Part shown: positions 54,065 through 62,781 of the stretch, in pieces
How positions within the stretch are numbered: the stretch's first letter is position 1
Layout: each line of letters opens with the position of its first letter
DNA from: an uncultured Bacilli bacterium
GTDB taxonomy: Bacteria; Bacillota_I; Bacilli_A; RF39; UBA660
Direction: 5' to 3'
NCBI GenBank assembly: GCA_934101625.1
Contig: CAKORV010000002.1
Location: 23,438-87,437 of the forward strand
Length of the DNA: 64,000 nt
The notes under the pieces: model-generated
What the model was told of the DNA's origin: nothing
What the model saw: the letters and a program-made list of their open reading frames with translations, nothing else
Database searches by the model: none
Made by a program: the position numbers and the translations under genes

Positions 54065-54419
54065 GGGGCTGTTATGTTTCGACAAGATAGTTGTACGTAT
54101 GAGCGCAAGTAGTAGGGATACTATAAATCCAAAAATAAAATAATCGGAAAAGATTATAATTTTGCACCTGCTTTTGCCTAGTTATTAGGATGTATGGTGG
54201 TTCTAACTTTTCTTTGTCTACGAGAAAAGATTTAGGACTCATAAAAGTAGACTATATTATTTAATTGTTTAGGTTAAATAAAGAATTATTACTAAACTTA
54301 GAAAAGTATAGGAACGTTGGCAATCCATTATACTTTTTGAAATAATAAACCAACTAAACTTGTACACGCTTGTATAGTAGATATTTTGGACACGAGCTCG
54401 ATACTCGTCAGCTCCACCA
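54065..54419 (+). ncRNA. ssrA: transfer-messenger RNA (tmRNA)
   Basis: Starts GGGGCTGTTATGTTTCGACA and ends with the T arm and GCTCCACCA; the ends pair as a tRNA-Ala-like acceptor stem and CCA is encoded. tmRNA with SmpB rescues stalled ribosomes and tags the product for proteolysis. The tag frame ends at TAG 54179-54181 and reads SKNKIIGKDYNFAPAFA if resumption is at TCC 54128; the exact resume codon is uncertain. The final residues AFA differ from the usual LAA but are hydrophobic as needed. A terminator follows. Confidence 0.95.
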
Positions 54420-54432
54420 TTAAAGTAAATTT

Positions 54433-54457
54433 ACTCTGACAAAAGTTGGAGTTTTTT
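54433..54457 (+). terminator. terminator of tmRNA
   Basis: 8-bp stem ACTCTGAC/GTTGGAGT (two G-U) with AAAA loop and six Ts. Confidence 0.82.
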
Positions 54458-54495
54458 AATGCAAAATTATTGAATTTATTGTATAATTATGATGT

Positions 54496-54571
54496 GCCGG
54501 AATAGCGCAGTTGGTAGAGCAACTGAATCGTAATCAGTAGGTCACGGGTTCAAATCCTGTTTCCGGCACCA
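54496..54571 (+). tRNA. tRNA-Thr (anticodon CGU)
   Basis: 76 bases with acceptor GCCGGAA/TTCCGGC, D arm GCGCAGTTGGTAGAGC, anticodon stem ACTGA/TCAGT around ATCGTAA (anticodon CGT in DNA, reading ACG), T arm CGGGTTCAAATCCTG and encoded CCA. The GCCGG acceptor start is normal for tRNA-Thr. A -10-like TATAAT lies nine bases upstream. Confidence 0.95.
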
Positions 54572-54610
54572 TAAAAAGATATAATTAAATTTTTAATAGT
54601 AAAGATAAAA

Positions 54611-54650
54611 AAGTAAATAAGTAAATTAATTTTTACTTGTTTATTTCTTT
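54611..54650 (+). terminator. terminator between tRNA-Thr and hisS
   Basis: Stem of about 15 bp (AAGTAAATAAGTAAA with TTTACTTGTTTATTT, two G-U), short TTAATT loop and T-rich tail. Confidence 0.8.
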
Positions 54651-54686
54651 TATTATCAGTATAATAAAGCATAGGAAGTGAGTTTT

Positions 54687-55937
54687 ATGATACAAAAACC
54701 TAAGGGAACATTAGATTATATTAATAAAGATGGATATATGTATAACTATTTATATAATTATACTATGAATTTTATGCATGCCTATAATTATGATTTTATT
54801 AAAACACCAACTTTTGAAAGTACTGATTTATTTTATAGAGGTGTTGGAGAAACTACTGATGTTGTAAATAAAGAAACATATGATTTTATAGATAAAGGCG
54901 ATAGAAAAATGACCTTAAGACCAGAATTTACTGCTGGTGTTGTAAGAAGTTATATTGAGAATAAAATGTATACAGATGAAGTAAAAAAACTATATTATTA
55001 TGGAAGTGCTTTTAGATATGAAAGACCACAAAGTGGAAGACTTAGAGAATTTACACAAATGGGAGTAGAAGTATTTGGAGTTAAAAATCCTAATATTGAT
55101 GCTGAAGTAATAAGTTTAGCTTACAAGTATCTAAGTGGATTAGGCATAGAAAATTTACATGTAGTATTAAATACTCTTGGAGATAATGAATCAAGAAATA
55201 ATTATAATAAAGTTATTAGAGAATATTTAGAAAAAGATAAAGATAATTTATGTGAGATATGTAAAGAAAGATTAAATAAAAATCCATTAAGAATATTAGA
55301 TTGTAAATATGATAGTGAAAGAGAATATATTAAGAATGCTCCAAAGACAGTTGATTATTTAAATGAAGAGAGCAAATCTTATTATGAAGCAGTTAAATCT
55401 TCTTTAGATTTATTAGATATTCCTTATGTAGAAGATTCTACATTAGTAAGAGGACTTGATTATTATACACATACAGTTTTTGAAATTAAGAGTGATTTAG
55501 ACTTTTTAGGTAAAGCAAACACTATATGTGCAGGTGGTAGATATGATAATTTAGTTAAAACTTTAGGTGGACCTGATACACCTGGTGTTGGTTTTGCTGC
55601 TGGTATTGAGAGAATAATGACTATTATGAATGAACTAGAAACATACATTCCTCAGGAAAAATTAGATATATTTATAATGAATTTAGAAGATAGCGGATAT
55701 GCTTATCAAGTGTTAGATGACCTAAGAAGTAGTGGATACTCTTGTGAAATAGATTACACTGGTAAAAGTATGAAAGGTATGTGGAAACTAGTTGATAAAT
55801 ATAATCCAAGTTATGTTTTAATAATTGGTGAAGATGAAGTAAAGGGTAATTATATAACAGTTAAAGATAATACTACAAAAGAAAGTATTCAAGTTAAATC
55901 TAATGAATTAATGGAATACTTAGATATGAATTTTTAA
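54687..55937 (+). CDS. hisS: histidyl-tRNA synthetase
   Basis: Class II synthetase, 416 aa. Start MIQKPKGTLDYI; motif 2 region GSAFRYERPQSGRLREFTQM; histidine-binding LVRGLDYYTHTVFE; motif 3 GVGFAAGIERIM; the C-terminal anticodon domain begins about residue 325. ATG chosen over a GTG nine bases earlier because AGGAAGTG is then at proper RBS distance. No T-box is seen before it, and aspS, its usual partner in Bacillota, is absent. Confidence 0.96.
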   Translation: MIQKPKGTLDYINKDGYMYNYLYNYTMNFMHAYNYDFIKTPTFESTDLFYRGVGETTDVVNKETYDFIDKGDRKMTLRPEFTAGVVRSYIENKMYTDEVKKLYYYGSAFRYERPQSGRLREFTQMGVEVFGVKNPNIDAEVISLAYKYLSGLGIENLHVVLNTLGDNESRNNYNKVIREYLEKDKDNLCEICKERLNKNPLRILDCKYDSEREYIKNAPKTVDYLNEESKSYYEAVKSSLDLLDIPYVEDSTLVRGLDYYTHTVFEIKSDLDFLGKANTICAGGRYDNLVKTLGGPDTPGVGFAAGIERIMTIMNELETYIPQEKLDIFIMNLEDSGYAYQVLDDLRSSGYSCEIDYTGKSMKGMWKLVDKYNPSYVLIIGEDEVKGNYITVKDNTTKESIQVKSNELMEYLDMNF

Positions 55938-55957
55938 TTAAGGGGGGAGTTTTGGTT

Positions 55958-57460
55958 ATGAAAAAGTTAAGTGATGAATTAAGATTTGCAATTATATTTG
56001 AAGAAGCATATATTGATGAATTGCAATTTCCGGTATATATTGCTATTAGACCTGTAATAGGATATTTGAATGAAAAGGCTACTATGTTTATAGATAAGAC
56101 ATCTTCTCAGTCATATATCAATTTAGATTATGCTTATGCTAATAAATTACCTGAAGGATTTAATTTATCAACACCTATAAAGAATTTACAAAAATCATAT
56201 AAAACTTTAAGTATAAATGAAGCAGTAAGCCGTACTTGGTTAGATTTAGAAAATTTGGTTTATTTTTATGAAAAAGATGGTTTAGAATTTAAGTGTTGTA
56301 CACCAGAAACATTTGAAAAGAAATTTAATGTTAAGCCACCACTTTTAAGTACGAAAGAAATGAATGATTTAAATCTTTATCTTATAGATGGTAAAATTAC
56401 TAGTGATGATTATTATGACGCTTTATATTCTAGTACTTATTCTTCAAAAATAAATACTGAAGATAAAAAAGAAGAACATTATGAAAACAATTTACCTAAT
56501 ATAAATGAAACAATAGAAAAGATGAAATCTAGAATAATTGGACAAGATGAAACTATTAAAAAAGTAGTAACTTCTGTTTATAAAAGTATAATACTTGGAA
56601 AAGATAATTTCAAAAGTAATATACTTATGTATGGTCCTACTGGAGTAGGTAAGACAGCTATTGTAAAATCACTTGGAGAAATATTAAATATACCTGTTGT
56701 GAGAGAGGATATGACGAGATTTACTGAAGCTGGTTATATTGGTAAAAGTGTAGATGATATACTGGTTGATCTTTATAATAATGCAAAAGGAGATTTAAAT
56801 TTAGCAGAAAATTCAATATTATTTTTAGATGAAATAGATAAAAAAGTAGATAATGGAAATGATAGAAGTTTTAATAAAGCAGATGTTCTTAAAAGTTTAT
56901 TAACTATAATTGAAGGTGGAAAGTATGAGATTGAAGTTTCTAGAGGTATGTCCGTAACGTTTGATACATCTAATTTGATAGTTATAATCGGCGGTGCTTT
57001 TAGTAGTTTATATAATGAAGCTAGAGATACTAGAAACATAGGATTTGAATCTAAAAAAGTTAGTGATGACAAAATAGATATTAAAAAAATAGAAGAGGCA
57101 GGGATGCCTAGTGAATTTATTGGAAGATTAAGTTTAATAACAAGACTAAATACTTTAAAATATGAAGATTTAATTACTATATTAAAGAAGAGTGAACTTA
57201 GTACCTTAAGAAAATATTTGATGACATTTAAAAAATTAGGGATAAATATCAAAATAAGTGATGGAAATTATGATAAAATTGCTAAGAAGGCTGAGAAATA
57301 TAAAAAGGGAGCTAGAGTATTAAATTTAGTTACTGATGAGATGTTTGAAAATATATTATTTACAATACTTAGTGAAGGAAAAGAAAATATAAGTGAGGTT
57401 GTTTTAGGAGATAATATTGTAGATGATAATAGTGATTTTAAATTAGTTAAAAAGAAATAA
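55958..57460 (+). CDS. ClpX-like AAA+ ATPase with unfamiliar N-terminal domain
   Basis: 500 aa. The AAA+ core (from about 180) is ClpX-like: IIGQDETIKKVV, Walker A GPTGVGKT (226-233), the pore loop region FTEAGYIGKSVDDIL (GYIG for GYVG), Walker B SILFLDEIDKK (287-293), an IGF motif at 361-363 in the position of the ClpP-docking loop, and EFIGRLSLITRL. The usual N-terminal zinc domain of ClpX is missing; instead there are about 175 residues I do not recognise (no CxxC pairs). Strong RBS GGGGGGAG. It may be the ClpX of this organism or a specialised paralogue. Confidence 0.82.
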   Translation: MKKLSDELRFAIIFEEAYIDELQFPVYIAIRPVIGYLNEKATMFIDKTSSQSYINLDYAYANKLPEGFNLSTPIKNLQKSYKTLSINEAVSRTWLDLENLVYFYEKDGLEFKCCTPETFEKKFNVKPPLLSTKEMNDLNLYLIDGKITSDDYYDALYSSTYSSKINTEDKKEEHYENNLPNINETIEKMKSRIIGQDETIKKVVTSVYKSIILGKDNFKSNILMYGPTGVGKTAIVKSLGEILNIPVVREDMTRFTEAGYIGKSVDDILVDLYNNAKGDLNLAENSILFLDEIDKKVDNGNDRSFNKADVLKSLLTIIEGGKYEIEVSRGMSVTFDTSNLIVIIGGAFSSLYNEARDTRNIGFESKKVSDDKIDIKKIEEAGMPSEFIGRLSLITRLNTLKYEDLITILKKSELSTLRKYLMTFKKLGINIKISDGNYDKIAKKAEKYKKGARVLNLVTDEMFENILFTILSEGKENISEVVLGDNIVDDNSDFKLVKKK

Positions 57461-57468
57461 GGTGTTGT

Positions 57469-58257
57469 ATGGAAGAAACTAAAGAAATAGAAAGAAGTAT
57501 AATAAAAAGATTTAGGAAAGAGATATTTAGACCTTTTGTTAGAGCAATAAATGAATTTAATTTAATTGAAGAAAATGACAAAATAGCAGTTTGTATAAGT
57601 GGTGGTAAGGATTCTTTTTTACTTGCTAAGTGTTTAGAAGAATTAAGAAGACATGGTAAAATTCATTTTGATTTAGAATTTATATTAATGGATCCTGGAT
57701 ATCATGAAGAAGATATGAATTTAATTAGGGAAAATGCTAGAAAATTAAATTTAAATATTAAGTATTTTGATTATAATATATTTGATCAAATAAAAAATGC
57801 ACCTAGTCCATGTTATTTATGTGCCAGAAAAAGAAGAGGTGCACTTTATAATAAAGCACAAGAATTAGGATGTAACAAAATTGCTTTAGGACATCATTTT
57901 GATGATGCTGTTGAAACCATATTAATGAGTATGATATTTAATGGAGAGTTTAAGACTATGATGCCTATTTTGGATTCTACTAATTTTGAAGGAATGAAAT
58001 TAATAAGACCACTTTATTATGTAAGAGAAAGTGATATAATAAGTTTTACTAAATATAATAATTTGAATTTTATTAATTGTGCTTGTGATGTTACAAGAAA
58101 GAGTTCTGGAAAGAGAAAAGAAATGAAGAATTTAATAAATACTTTAAAAACTTATTATGAAAAAGCAGATATAAATATAATGAATTCTACATATAATGTG
58201 AATTTAAATACTATTATTAGTTATATAGATAAGGAGAAAGAAAATGATAAAAGATAA
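57469..58257 (+). CDS. TtcA-family PP-loop ATPase (tRNA 2-thiolation type)
   Basis: 262 aa. PP-loop SGGKDS (44-49), the CxxC motif CYLCARKRRGALY (Cys115, Cys118), IALGHHFDDAVETIL and a third region FINCACDV with more Cys. This is the TtcA family, which uses an iron-sulfur cluster to thiolate C32 of tRNA; other members act on other bases, so the exact target is not fixed. It overlaps the next gene by 14 bases. Fe-S site residues are all present. Confidence 0.87.
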   Translation: MEETKEIERSIIKRFRKEIFRPFVRAINEFNLIEENDKIAVCISGGKDSFLLAKCLEELRRHGKIHFDLEFILMDPGYHEEDMNLIRENARKLNLNIKYFDYNIFDQIKNAPSPCYLCARKRRGALYNKAQELGCNKIALGHHFDDAVETILMSMIFNGEFKTMMPILDSTNFEGMKLIRPLYYVRESDIISFTKYNNLNFINCACDVTRKSSGKRKEMKNLINTLKTYYEKADINIMNSTYNVNLNTIISYIDKEKENDKR

Positions 58258-58720
58258 ATGTAAGTTAGATTTACCAAATACTAATGGTATGTTATTATCA
58301 GTGGAAGATAGAATATTAAGTACATTATTTAGAGAAAAATCATGTACTAAAGGAGAATTAAAAAGGATTATTAAAACTGAGTATCCTGTTATATTGTTAA
58401 CACTTGAAAAGATGGCTTTAAAGGGATTTGTAGTAGAAAGAAATTATGAAAATGTACCTACTTATTATTTAACAAGTGCGGGTGTATATGAAATGGAATA
58501 TAGATTTAATAGAGATTACTTTTTACGCTTACATTATGGATTAGAAAGTTTAGGTTATGATAGAAATAATGTAGAAAGATTTTTAAAGAATAAATTTTAT
58601 AATTTTTATATTGCTGGTTATTGGGATGAATTAACTTTATCTAAACAATATAAAGAGTGGTGTGATAGTAATAATATAGAATTGTATTCTAAATATATAA
58701 GTACTTTAAAATTAAAATAA
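58244..58720 (+). CDS. hypothetical protein, possible winged helix (158 aa)
   Basis: Residues 20-85 read like a winged-helix DNA-binding fold: VEDRILSTLFREKSCTKGEL (helices), VILLTLEKMALKGFVVERNY (recognition helix and wing), YYLTSAGVYEME. The C-terminal 70 residues are helical and aromatic rich. No ligand site is seen. It overlaps the TtcA-like gene, so both are co-translated. The fold is inferred from pattern only. Confidence 0.7.
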   Translation: MIKDKCKLDLPNTNGMLLSVEDRILSTLFREKSCTKGELKRIIKTEYPVILLTLEKMALKGFVVERNYENVPTYYLTSAGVYEMEYRFNRDYFLRLHYGLESLGYDRNNVERFLKNKFYNFYIAGYWDELTLSKQYKEWCDSNNIELYSKYISTLKLK

Positions 58721-58742
58721 ATGTAAAAAGTGTATGAAATAT

Positions 58743-58772
58743 AAAGTTTGCAGGTGGTTGCAAACTTTTTAA
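58743..58772 (+). terminator. terminator before uvrB
   Basis: Perfect 10-bp stem AAAGTTTGCA/TGCAAACTTT with GGTGGT loop and T run. The remaining 160 bases before uvrB are AT-rich with -10-like TATAAT boxes (58871, 58884) but no clear -35. Confidence 0.88.
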
Positions 58773-58931
58773 AATAATAAGATATATATTTAATAATGTT
58801 CGCTTGTTTTGTAGTACATTTAATGATAATATTATTTAAGTTTATTGATGAATGAATAAATACATAGATTTATAATCTTATGATATAATAAATAATATTA
58901 GTGTTATAAAAATTAATTAGGAAGTGGTAAT

Positions 58932-60884
58932 ATGTTTGAAATAGTTAGTAAGTATAAACCAAGTGGGGATCAACCAAAGGCAATAGAAGAGTTAGTTTCT
59001 GGAATAAAAAATAATAAAAAATATCAAGTATTACTTGGTGCGACTGGGACTGGTAAAACTTTTACAATAGCGAATGTTATTAAAGAAGTAAATAAACCTA
59101 CTTTAATTTTAGCACACAATAAAACATTAGCTGGTCAACTATATGGTGAATTAAAAGAATTATTTCCTAATAATAGAGTTGAATACTTTGTTAGTTACTA
59201 TGACTATTATCAACCAGAAGCCTATGTTCCAAGTAAAGATTTATATATAGAAAAAGATGCATCTATAAATGATGAAATAGATGAATTAAGACATGCTGCG
59301 ACTAGTAGTTTACTTAAAAGAGATGATGTAATTGTAGTAGCAAGTGTATCTTGTATATATGGTATAGGTGAAGTAGAAGAATATAAAAATAAAATGTTAA
59401 CTTTGGAAGTTGGCGAAATAATAGATAGAGATGAAATATTAGAAAAATTAGTAAGTATGCTTTATGAAAGAAGTACTATAGATTTTAAAAGAGGAACATT
59501 TAGGGTTAATGGAGATACTATAGAAATAATACCAGCTTATGAAAGAAAAAATGGAATAAGGATTGAACTATTTGGAGATGAAATAGAAAGAATTAGTGAA
59601 TTTGATGTATTAACTGGAGTAATAATAAATGATAAAAAAACTGTATCAATATTTCCAGCAAGTCACTTTGTAACAAGTGATGAAAAATTAAAAGAAGCTA
59701 TTAAGAGAATAGAAGCTGAGTTAAAAGTTAGACTAGAAGAGTTAGATAAAGAAGGTAAACTTGTTGAAAAGGAAAGACTTAAACAAAGAACTATGTATGA
59801 TTTGGAAATGCTTAGGGAAACTGGATTTTGTCATGGAATAGAGAATTATTCAAGACATATGGCACTTAGAGAAGAAGGAGAAACTCCAACAACTTTAATA
59901 GATTTCTTTCCTAAAGATTTTTTACTTGTTGTAGATGAATCACATGTAACTTTACCACAAGTAAGAGGAATGTATAATGGAGATAGGATGAGAAAACAAA
60001 CTTTAGTTGACTATGGATTTAGATTACCTAGTGCTTTAGATAACCGTCCTTTAAAATTTGATGAATTTGAAAGTAAAATAAATCAAGCAATATTTGTATC
60101 AGCAACACCTGGAGATTATGAGTTAGAATTAGTTAATAATAAATATGTAGAACAAATAATTAGACCTACTGGTTTACTAGATCCTATAATTGAAGTAAGA
60201 AAAACTAAAGGACAAATAGATGATTTAATAAGTGAAATAAATGAAAGAATAAAAAAAGATGAAAGAGTTTTGGTAACAACTTTAACTATAAGAATGGCTG
60301 AAGAACTAACTAACTATTTAAAAGAAGTTGGTATTAAAGTAACTTACTTACATAATGAAATTAAAACACTTGAAAGAATGAATATTATTAGGAATCTAAG
60401 ACTTGGTGTAATAGATGTAGTAGTAGGTATAAACTTATTAAGAGAAGGTATTGATATACCTGAGGTAAGTTTAATATCTATAATGGATGCTGATAAACAA
60501 GGATTTTTAAGAAGTACAAGAAGTTTAATTCAAACAATAGGAAGATGTGCTAGAAATAAAAATGGTAAAGTTATAATGTATGCAGATAGTTATAGTGATT
60601 CTATGAAAGAAGCAATAGAAGAAACTAAAAGAAGAAGAAGTATACAAGAAAAATATAATTTAGAACATCATATTGTTCCTGAAACAATTAAAAAAGAAGT
60701 TAGAGAACTTATTAGTAATGTTGATACTACAAGTAAAAAGAAAACTGAAAATATGTCTAAGACTGATAAAAAATTAATGATACAAAATATAGAAAAAGAA
60801 ATGAAAAAGGCTGCGAGTGAATTAGATTTTGAACGTGCGATGGAATTAAGAGATATAATGTTTGAATTGAGTACTGAAGAGTAG
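58932..60884 (+). CDS. uvrB: excinuclease ABC subunit B
   Basis: Nucleotide excision repair helicase-like protein, 650 aa. Start [20 protein letters not shown]; Walker [13 protein letters not shown]; the beta hairpin [20 protein letters not shown] (Tyr-rich); DESHVTLPQ Walker B; motif [17 protein letters not shown], motif [11 protein letters not shown]; and a C-terminal UVR domain ([17 protein letters not shown]) that contacts UvrC. uvrA is not next to it, unlike in Bacillus. RBS AGGAAGTGG. Confidence 0.97.
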   Translation: MFEIVSKYKPSGDQPKAIEELVSGIKNNKKYQVLLGATGTGKTFTIANVIKEVNKPTLILAHNKTLAGQLYGELKELFPNNRVEYFVSYYDYYQPEAYVPSKDLYIEKDASINDEIDELRHAATSSLLKRDDVIVVASVSCIYGIGEVEEYKNKMLTLEVGEIIDRDEILEKLVSMLYERSTIDFKRGTFRVNGDTIEIIPAYERKNGIRIELFGDEIERISEFDVLTGVIINDKKTVSIFPASHFVTSDEKLKEAIKRIEAELKVRLEELDKEGKLVEKERLKQRTMYDLEMLRETGFCHGIENYSRHMALREEGETPTTLIDFFPKDFLLVVDESHVTLPQVRGMYNGDRMRKQTLVDYGFRLPSALDNRPLKFDEFESKINQAIFVSATPGDYELELVNNKYVEQIIRPTGLLDPIIEVRKTKGQIDDLISEINERIKKDERVLVTTLTIRMAEELTNYLKEVGIKVTYLHNEIKTLERMNIIRNLRLGVIDVVVGINLLREGIDIPEVSLISIMDADKQGFLRSTRSLIQTIGRCARNKNGKVIMYADSYSDSMKEAIEETKRRRSIQEKYNLEHHIVPETIKKEVRELISNVDTTSKKKTENMSKTDKKLMIQNIEKEMKKAASELDFERAMELRDIMFELSTEE

Positions 60885-60907
60885 TATAATTATTTTAGGA
60901 GGATTTT

Positions 60908-61474
60908 ATGATAGATTTAATTAAAAGAAAAGAAATTAAAGGAATACTAGTATCTATATTATTAATTGTACTTGGTGTATTTTTAATACTTAAACCTTTA
61001 GAAATTATTGGTACTTTAGTGCAAGTTATAGGTGTAATACTTTTGATATGTGGTGTATTTGATTTTGTTAATTATTTTTCATTAAAAGATGAAGATAAAC
61101 TAATTGATTATACTTTAATGAAAGGTATTATGGAAATAACTACATCTATATTATTTATATTTAAGTCAGATGTACTTTCTAGTGTATTTCCTATATTACT
61201 TGGATTAATAATTATATTTATTAATATCTTTAAATTAGAACTTGCTTTAAGTTTAAAGTCTATTGATGAGAGTAATTATTTAATTGGAGTTATAATTTCT
61301 ACATTATCTATTATACTTGGAGTAGTTATAATATTAAATCCTTTTGATACTTTAGAAGTTGTAGTAATGGCTTCTGGTATAGTTATTATAATAACTGAAT
61401 TAAGTAATATTATTTATAGTTTTAAAGTATTGAGATTTATTAGAAAAACTAAAAAGTTAATAGTTAAGGCATAA
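60908..61474 (+). CDS. DUF308-family (HdeD-like) membrane protein
   Basis: 188 aa with six membrane helices arranged in two or three similar hairpins. The pattern SILLIVLGVFLILKPLEIIG followed by VQVIGVILLICGVFDFVNY is typical of DUF308. The family includes the acid-stress protein HdeD of E. coli, but its role in Gram-positives is unknown. AGGAGG RBS; 24 bases after uvrB without a terminator, so it is co-transcribed. Confidence 0.87.
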   Translation: MIDLIKRKEIKGILVSILLIVLGVFLILKPLEIIGTLVQVIGVILLICGVFDFVNYFSLKDEDKLIDYTLMKGIMEITTSILFIFKSDVLSSVFPILLGLIIIFINIFKLELALSLKSIDESNYLIGVIISTLSIILGVVIILNPFDTLEVVVMASGIVIIITELSNIIYSFKVLRFIRKTKKLIVKA

Positions 61475-61496
61475 TTAACATACAATAGCATAATAT

Positions 61497-61522
61497 TGGT
61501 ACTAAATATAGTACCTTTATTT
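61497..61522 (+). terminator. terminator of uvrB-DUF308
   Basis: 7-bp stem GGTACTA/TAGTACC, AATA loop, TTTATTTTT tail. Confidence 0.8.
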
Positions 61523-61570
61523 TTATATTAATTTGTGATATAATGGTATTCGTGTGTTAGGAAGGCTAAT

Positions 61571-62116
61571 ATGACAAAGAAAAATAAAATTAAATATAAT
61601 GATATAGTTAAAGATATAATAAATAATGAAGTATTTTTACTTACTAAGAATGATATACATCATGGTTCAAATAAATATGATCATTTAATAAGAGTATCTA
61701 AATTAAGTTATACTCTAGCCAGTTTATTAAAGCTTGATGTAGTAAGTACTACAAGAGGAGCAATATTACATGATTTCTTTTTAGGTACAAGAAAATCTAA
61801 AGAAGAAAATTCTTATTTAAATCATCCAAAAACTGCGGTAAAAAATGCTAAAAAGTATTTTAATATTAATGAAATGGAAGAAGATATAATAAGAACTCAT
61901 ATGTTTCATCATGTTTTGGCTAAAAAAATATGTCCTTTAATTAATATTAAAGAACATGCTAAGATAAGTGAGAATAAACCTAATTATAAAGAATCATGGG
62001 TTGTTTCAATAAGTGATATGTTAGTATCTTTTGTTGAGTCTTTTAGATTTGAACCATCATATATTGTAAATATGAGTTTATTAATTATTATGAGTGAATT
62101 TACAATAAAGTGGTAA
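61571..62116 (+). CDS. HD-domain hydrolase-like protein
   Basis: 181 aa. It has the HD pattern: DHLIRVSKLSYTLA (first His equivalent, His38), GAILHDFFLGT (HD pair), NHPKTAVKNAKKYF and THMFHHVL. Such stand-alone HD proteins hydrolyse phosphoesters, often nucleotides, but the substrate is unknown. A -10 box TATAAT at 61539 precedes it. It is flanked by terminators on both sides, so it is monocistronic. Confidence 0.83.
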   Translation: MTKKNKIKYNDIVKDIINNEVFLLTKNDIHHGSNKYDHLIRVSKLSYTLASLLKLDVVSTTRGAILHDFFLGTRKSKEENSYLNHPKTAVKNAKKYFNINEMEEDIIRTHMFHHVLAKKICPLINIKEHAKISENKPNYKESWVVSISDMLVSFVESFRFEPSYIVNMSLLIIMSEFTIKW

Positions 62117-62123
62117 AAAATAT

Positions 62124-62146
62124 TCATACAGAAATGTATGATTTTT
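62124..62146 (+). terminator. terminator of the HD-domain gene
   Basis: Perfect 7-bp stem TCATACA/TGTATGA closed by GAAA tetraloop and a T5 run. Confidence 0.85.
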
Positions 62147-62172
62147 AATATAAAAATAGACACTATCGTAAG

Positions 62173-62219
62173 TGATATGAACCTCATTTCCTTTTGTCCA
62201 AGAAATGGGTTTCATATCA
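62173..62219. repeat. long near-perfect hairpin of unknown role
   Basis: TGATATGAACCTCATTTC pairs with GAAATGGGTTTCATATCA: 18 positions with one mismatch and one G-U, loop of 11. It lies in the gap between the HD gene and the T-box. It is not followed at once by a T run (T6 comes 16 bases later). It could be a terminator-like, REP-like or miniature-element palindrome. Confidence 0.6.
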
Positions 62220-62303
62220 GAATTGAATGTTCCTTTTTTATTTTATGCAAGTTTCCTTGACGTATACGTAATAACATAAATTTCAAAAAAAGTCAAAAAA
62301 CAC

Positions 62304-62333
62304 TTGTACATAAATATTAAAGTATTATATAAT
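62304..62333 (+). promoter_or_regulatory. promoter of the T-box transcript
   Basis: TTGTAC, 18 bases, TATAAT. Confidence 0.65.
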
Positions 62334-62347
62334 ACAAATATAAAGCA

Positions 62348-62536
62348 AAAAGAAGAATAGTAATTAAATTAATTATATATAGAGAACTAGTGGTTGGTGT
62401 AAACTAGTAATAATATTTAATGAATCTACTTCTTAGTGAAGTTAATAGCTTCCGGGGAAACCCGTTATAGAATTAAGTTAAAAATAGGATGGCACCGTCA
62501 TTTAAAGACTCCTTTAAATATGGTGTCTTTTTTGTT
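62348..62536 (+). promoter_or_regulatory. T-box leader (serine) with terminator
   Basis: Stem I opens with AAAAAGAAG and closes with CTTCTTA; its upper part holds AGAGAACTAGTGGTTGGTGT. The specifier is probably TCT (62425-62427), a Ser codon, fitting serS downstream. The T-box antiterminator sequence is AGGATGGCACCGTC (62487-62500), whose TGG pairs with the CCA end of uncharged tRNA. The terminator GGCACC...GGTGTC with inner ATTTAAAG/CTTTAAAT and a T6 run covers 62491-62533. Uncharged tRNA-Ser should thus turn on DUF1653 and serS. Confidence 0.88.
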
Positions 62537-62549
62537 AGAAAGGGTAAAT

Positions 62550-62780
62550 ATGAGAAAAGAAACAATAGAAGTTGGAAGTAAATGGAAACATTTTAAAGGA
62601 TTTATACTTGAAGTAAAATTAATTGCTAAACATACTGAAACTTTAGAAGATATGGTAATATATGAACACTCGGGTGAATTATGGGCAAGACCTATTGGTA
62701 TATTTTTAAGTGATGAAGATATAAGTAATAGAAGTGATAATATAACAAAACAAAAATATAGATTTGAAAGGATAGATTAA
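62550..62780 (+). CDS. DUF1653-family small protein (76 aa)
   Basis: Pattern GSKWKHFKGFILEVKLIAKH, then TETLEDMVIYEHSGELWARP and IGIFLS, the DUF1653 signature. The family is of unknown function. The ATG has AAAGGGT at RBS distance; the longer in-frame opening runs through the T-box terminator and was rejected. The gene lies between the T-box and serS with one base before the serS ATG, so it is controlled with serS. Confidence 0.87.
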   Translation: MRKETIEVGSKWKHFKGFILEVKLIAKHTETLEDMVIYEHSGELWARPIGIFLSDEDISNRSDNITKQKYRFERID

Positions 62781-62781
62781 A

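Noticed and set aside
54614..54670. Possible T-box before hisS
   Set aside because: Only the long AT-rich terminator hairpin is there; no T-box core sequence or stem I.
62436..62549. Longer N-terminus of the DUF1653 protein
   Set aside because: The bases are the T-box antiterminator and terminator, not coding sequence.
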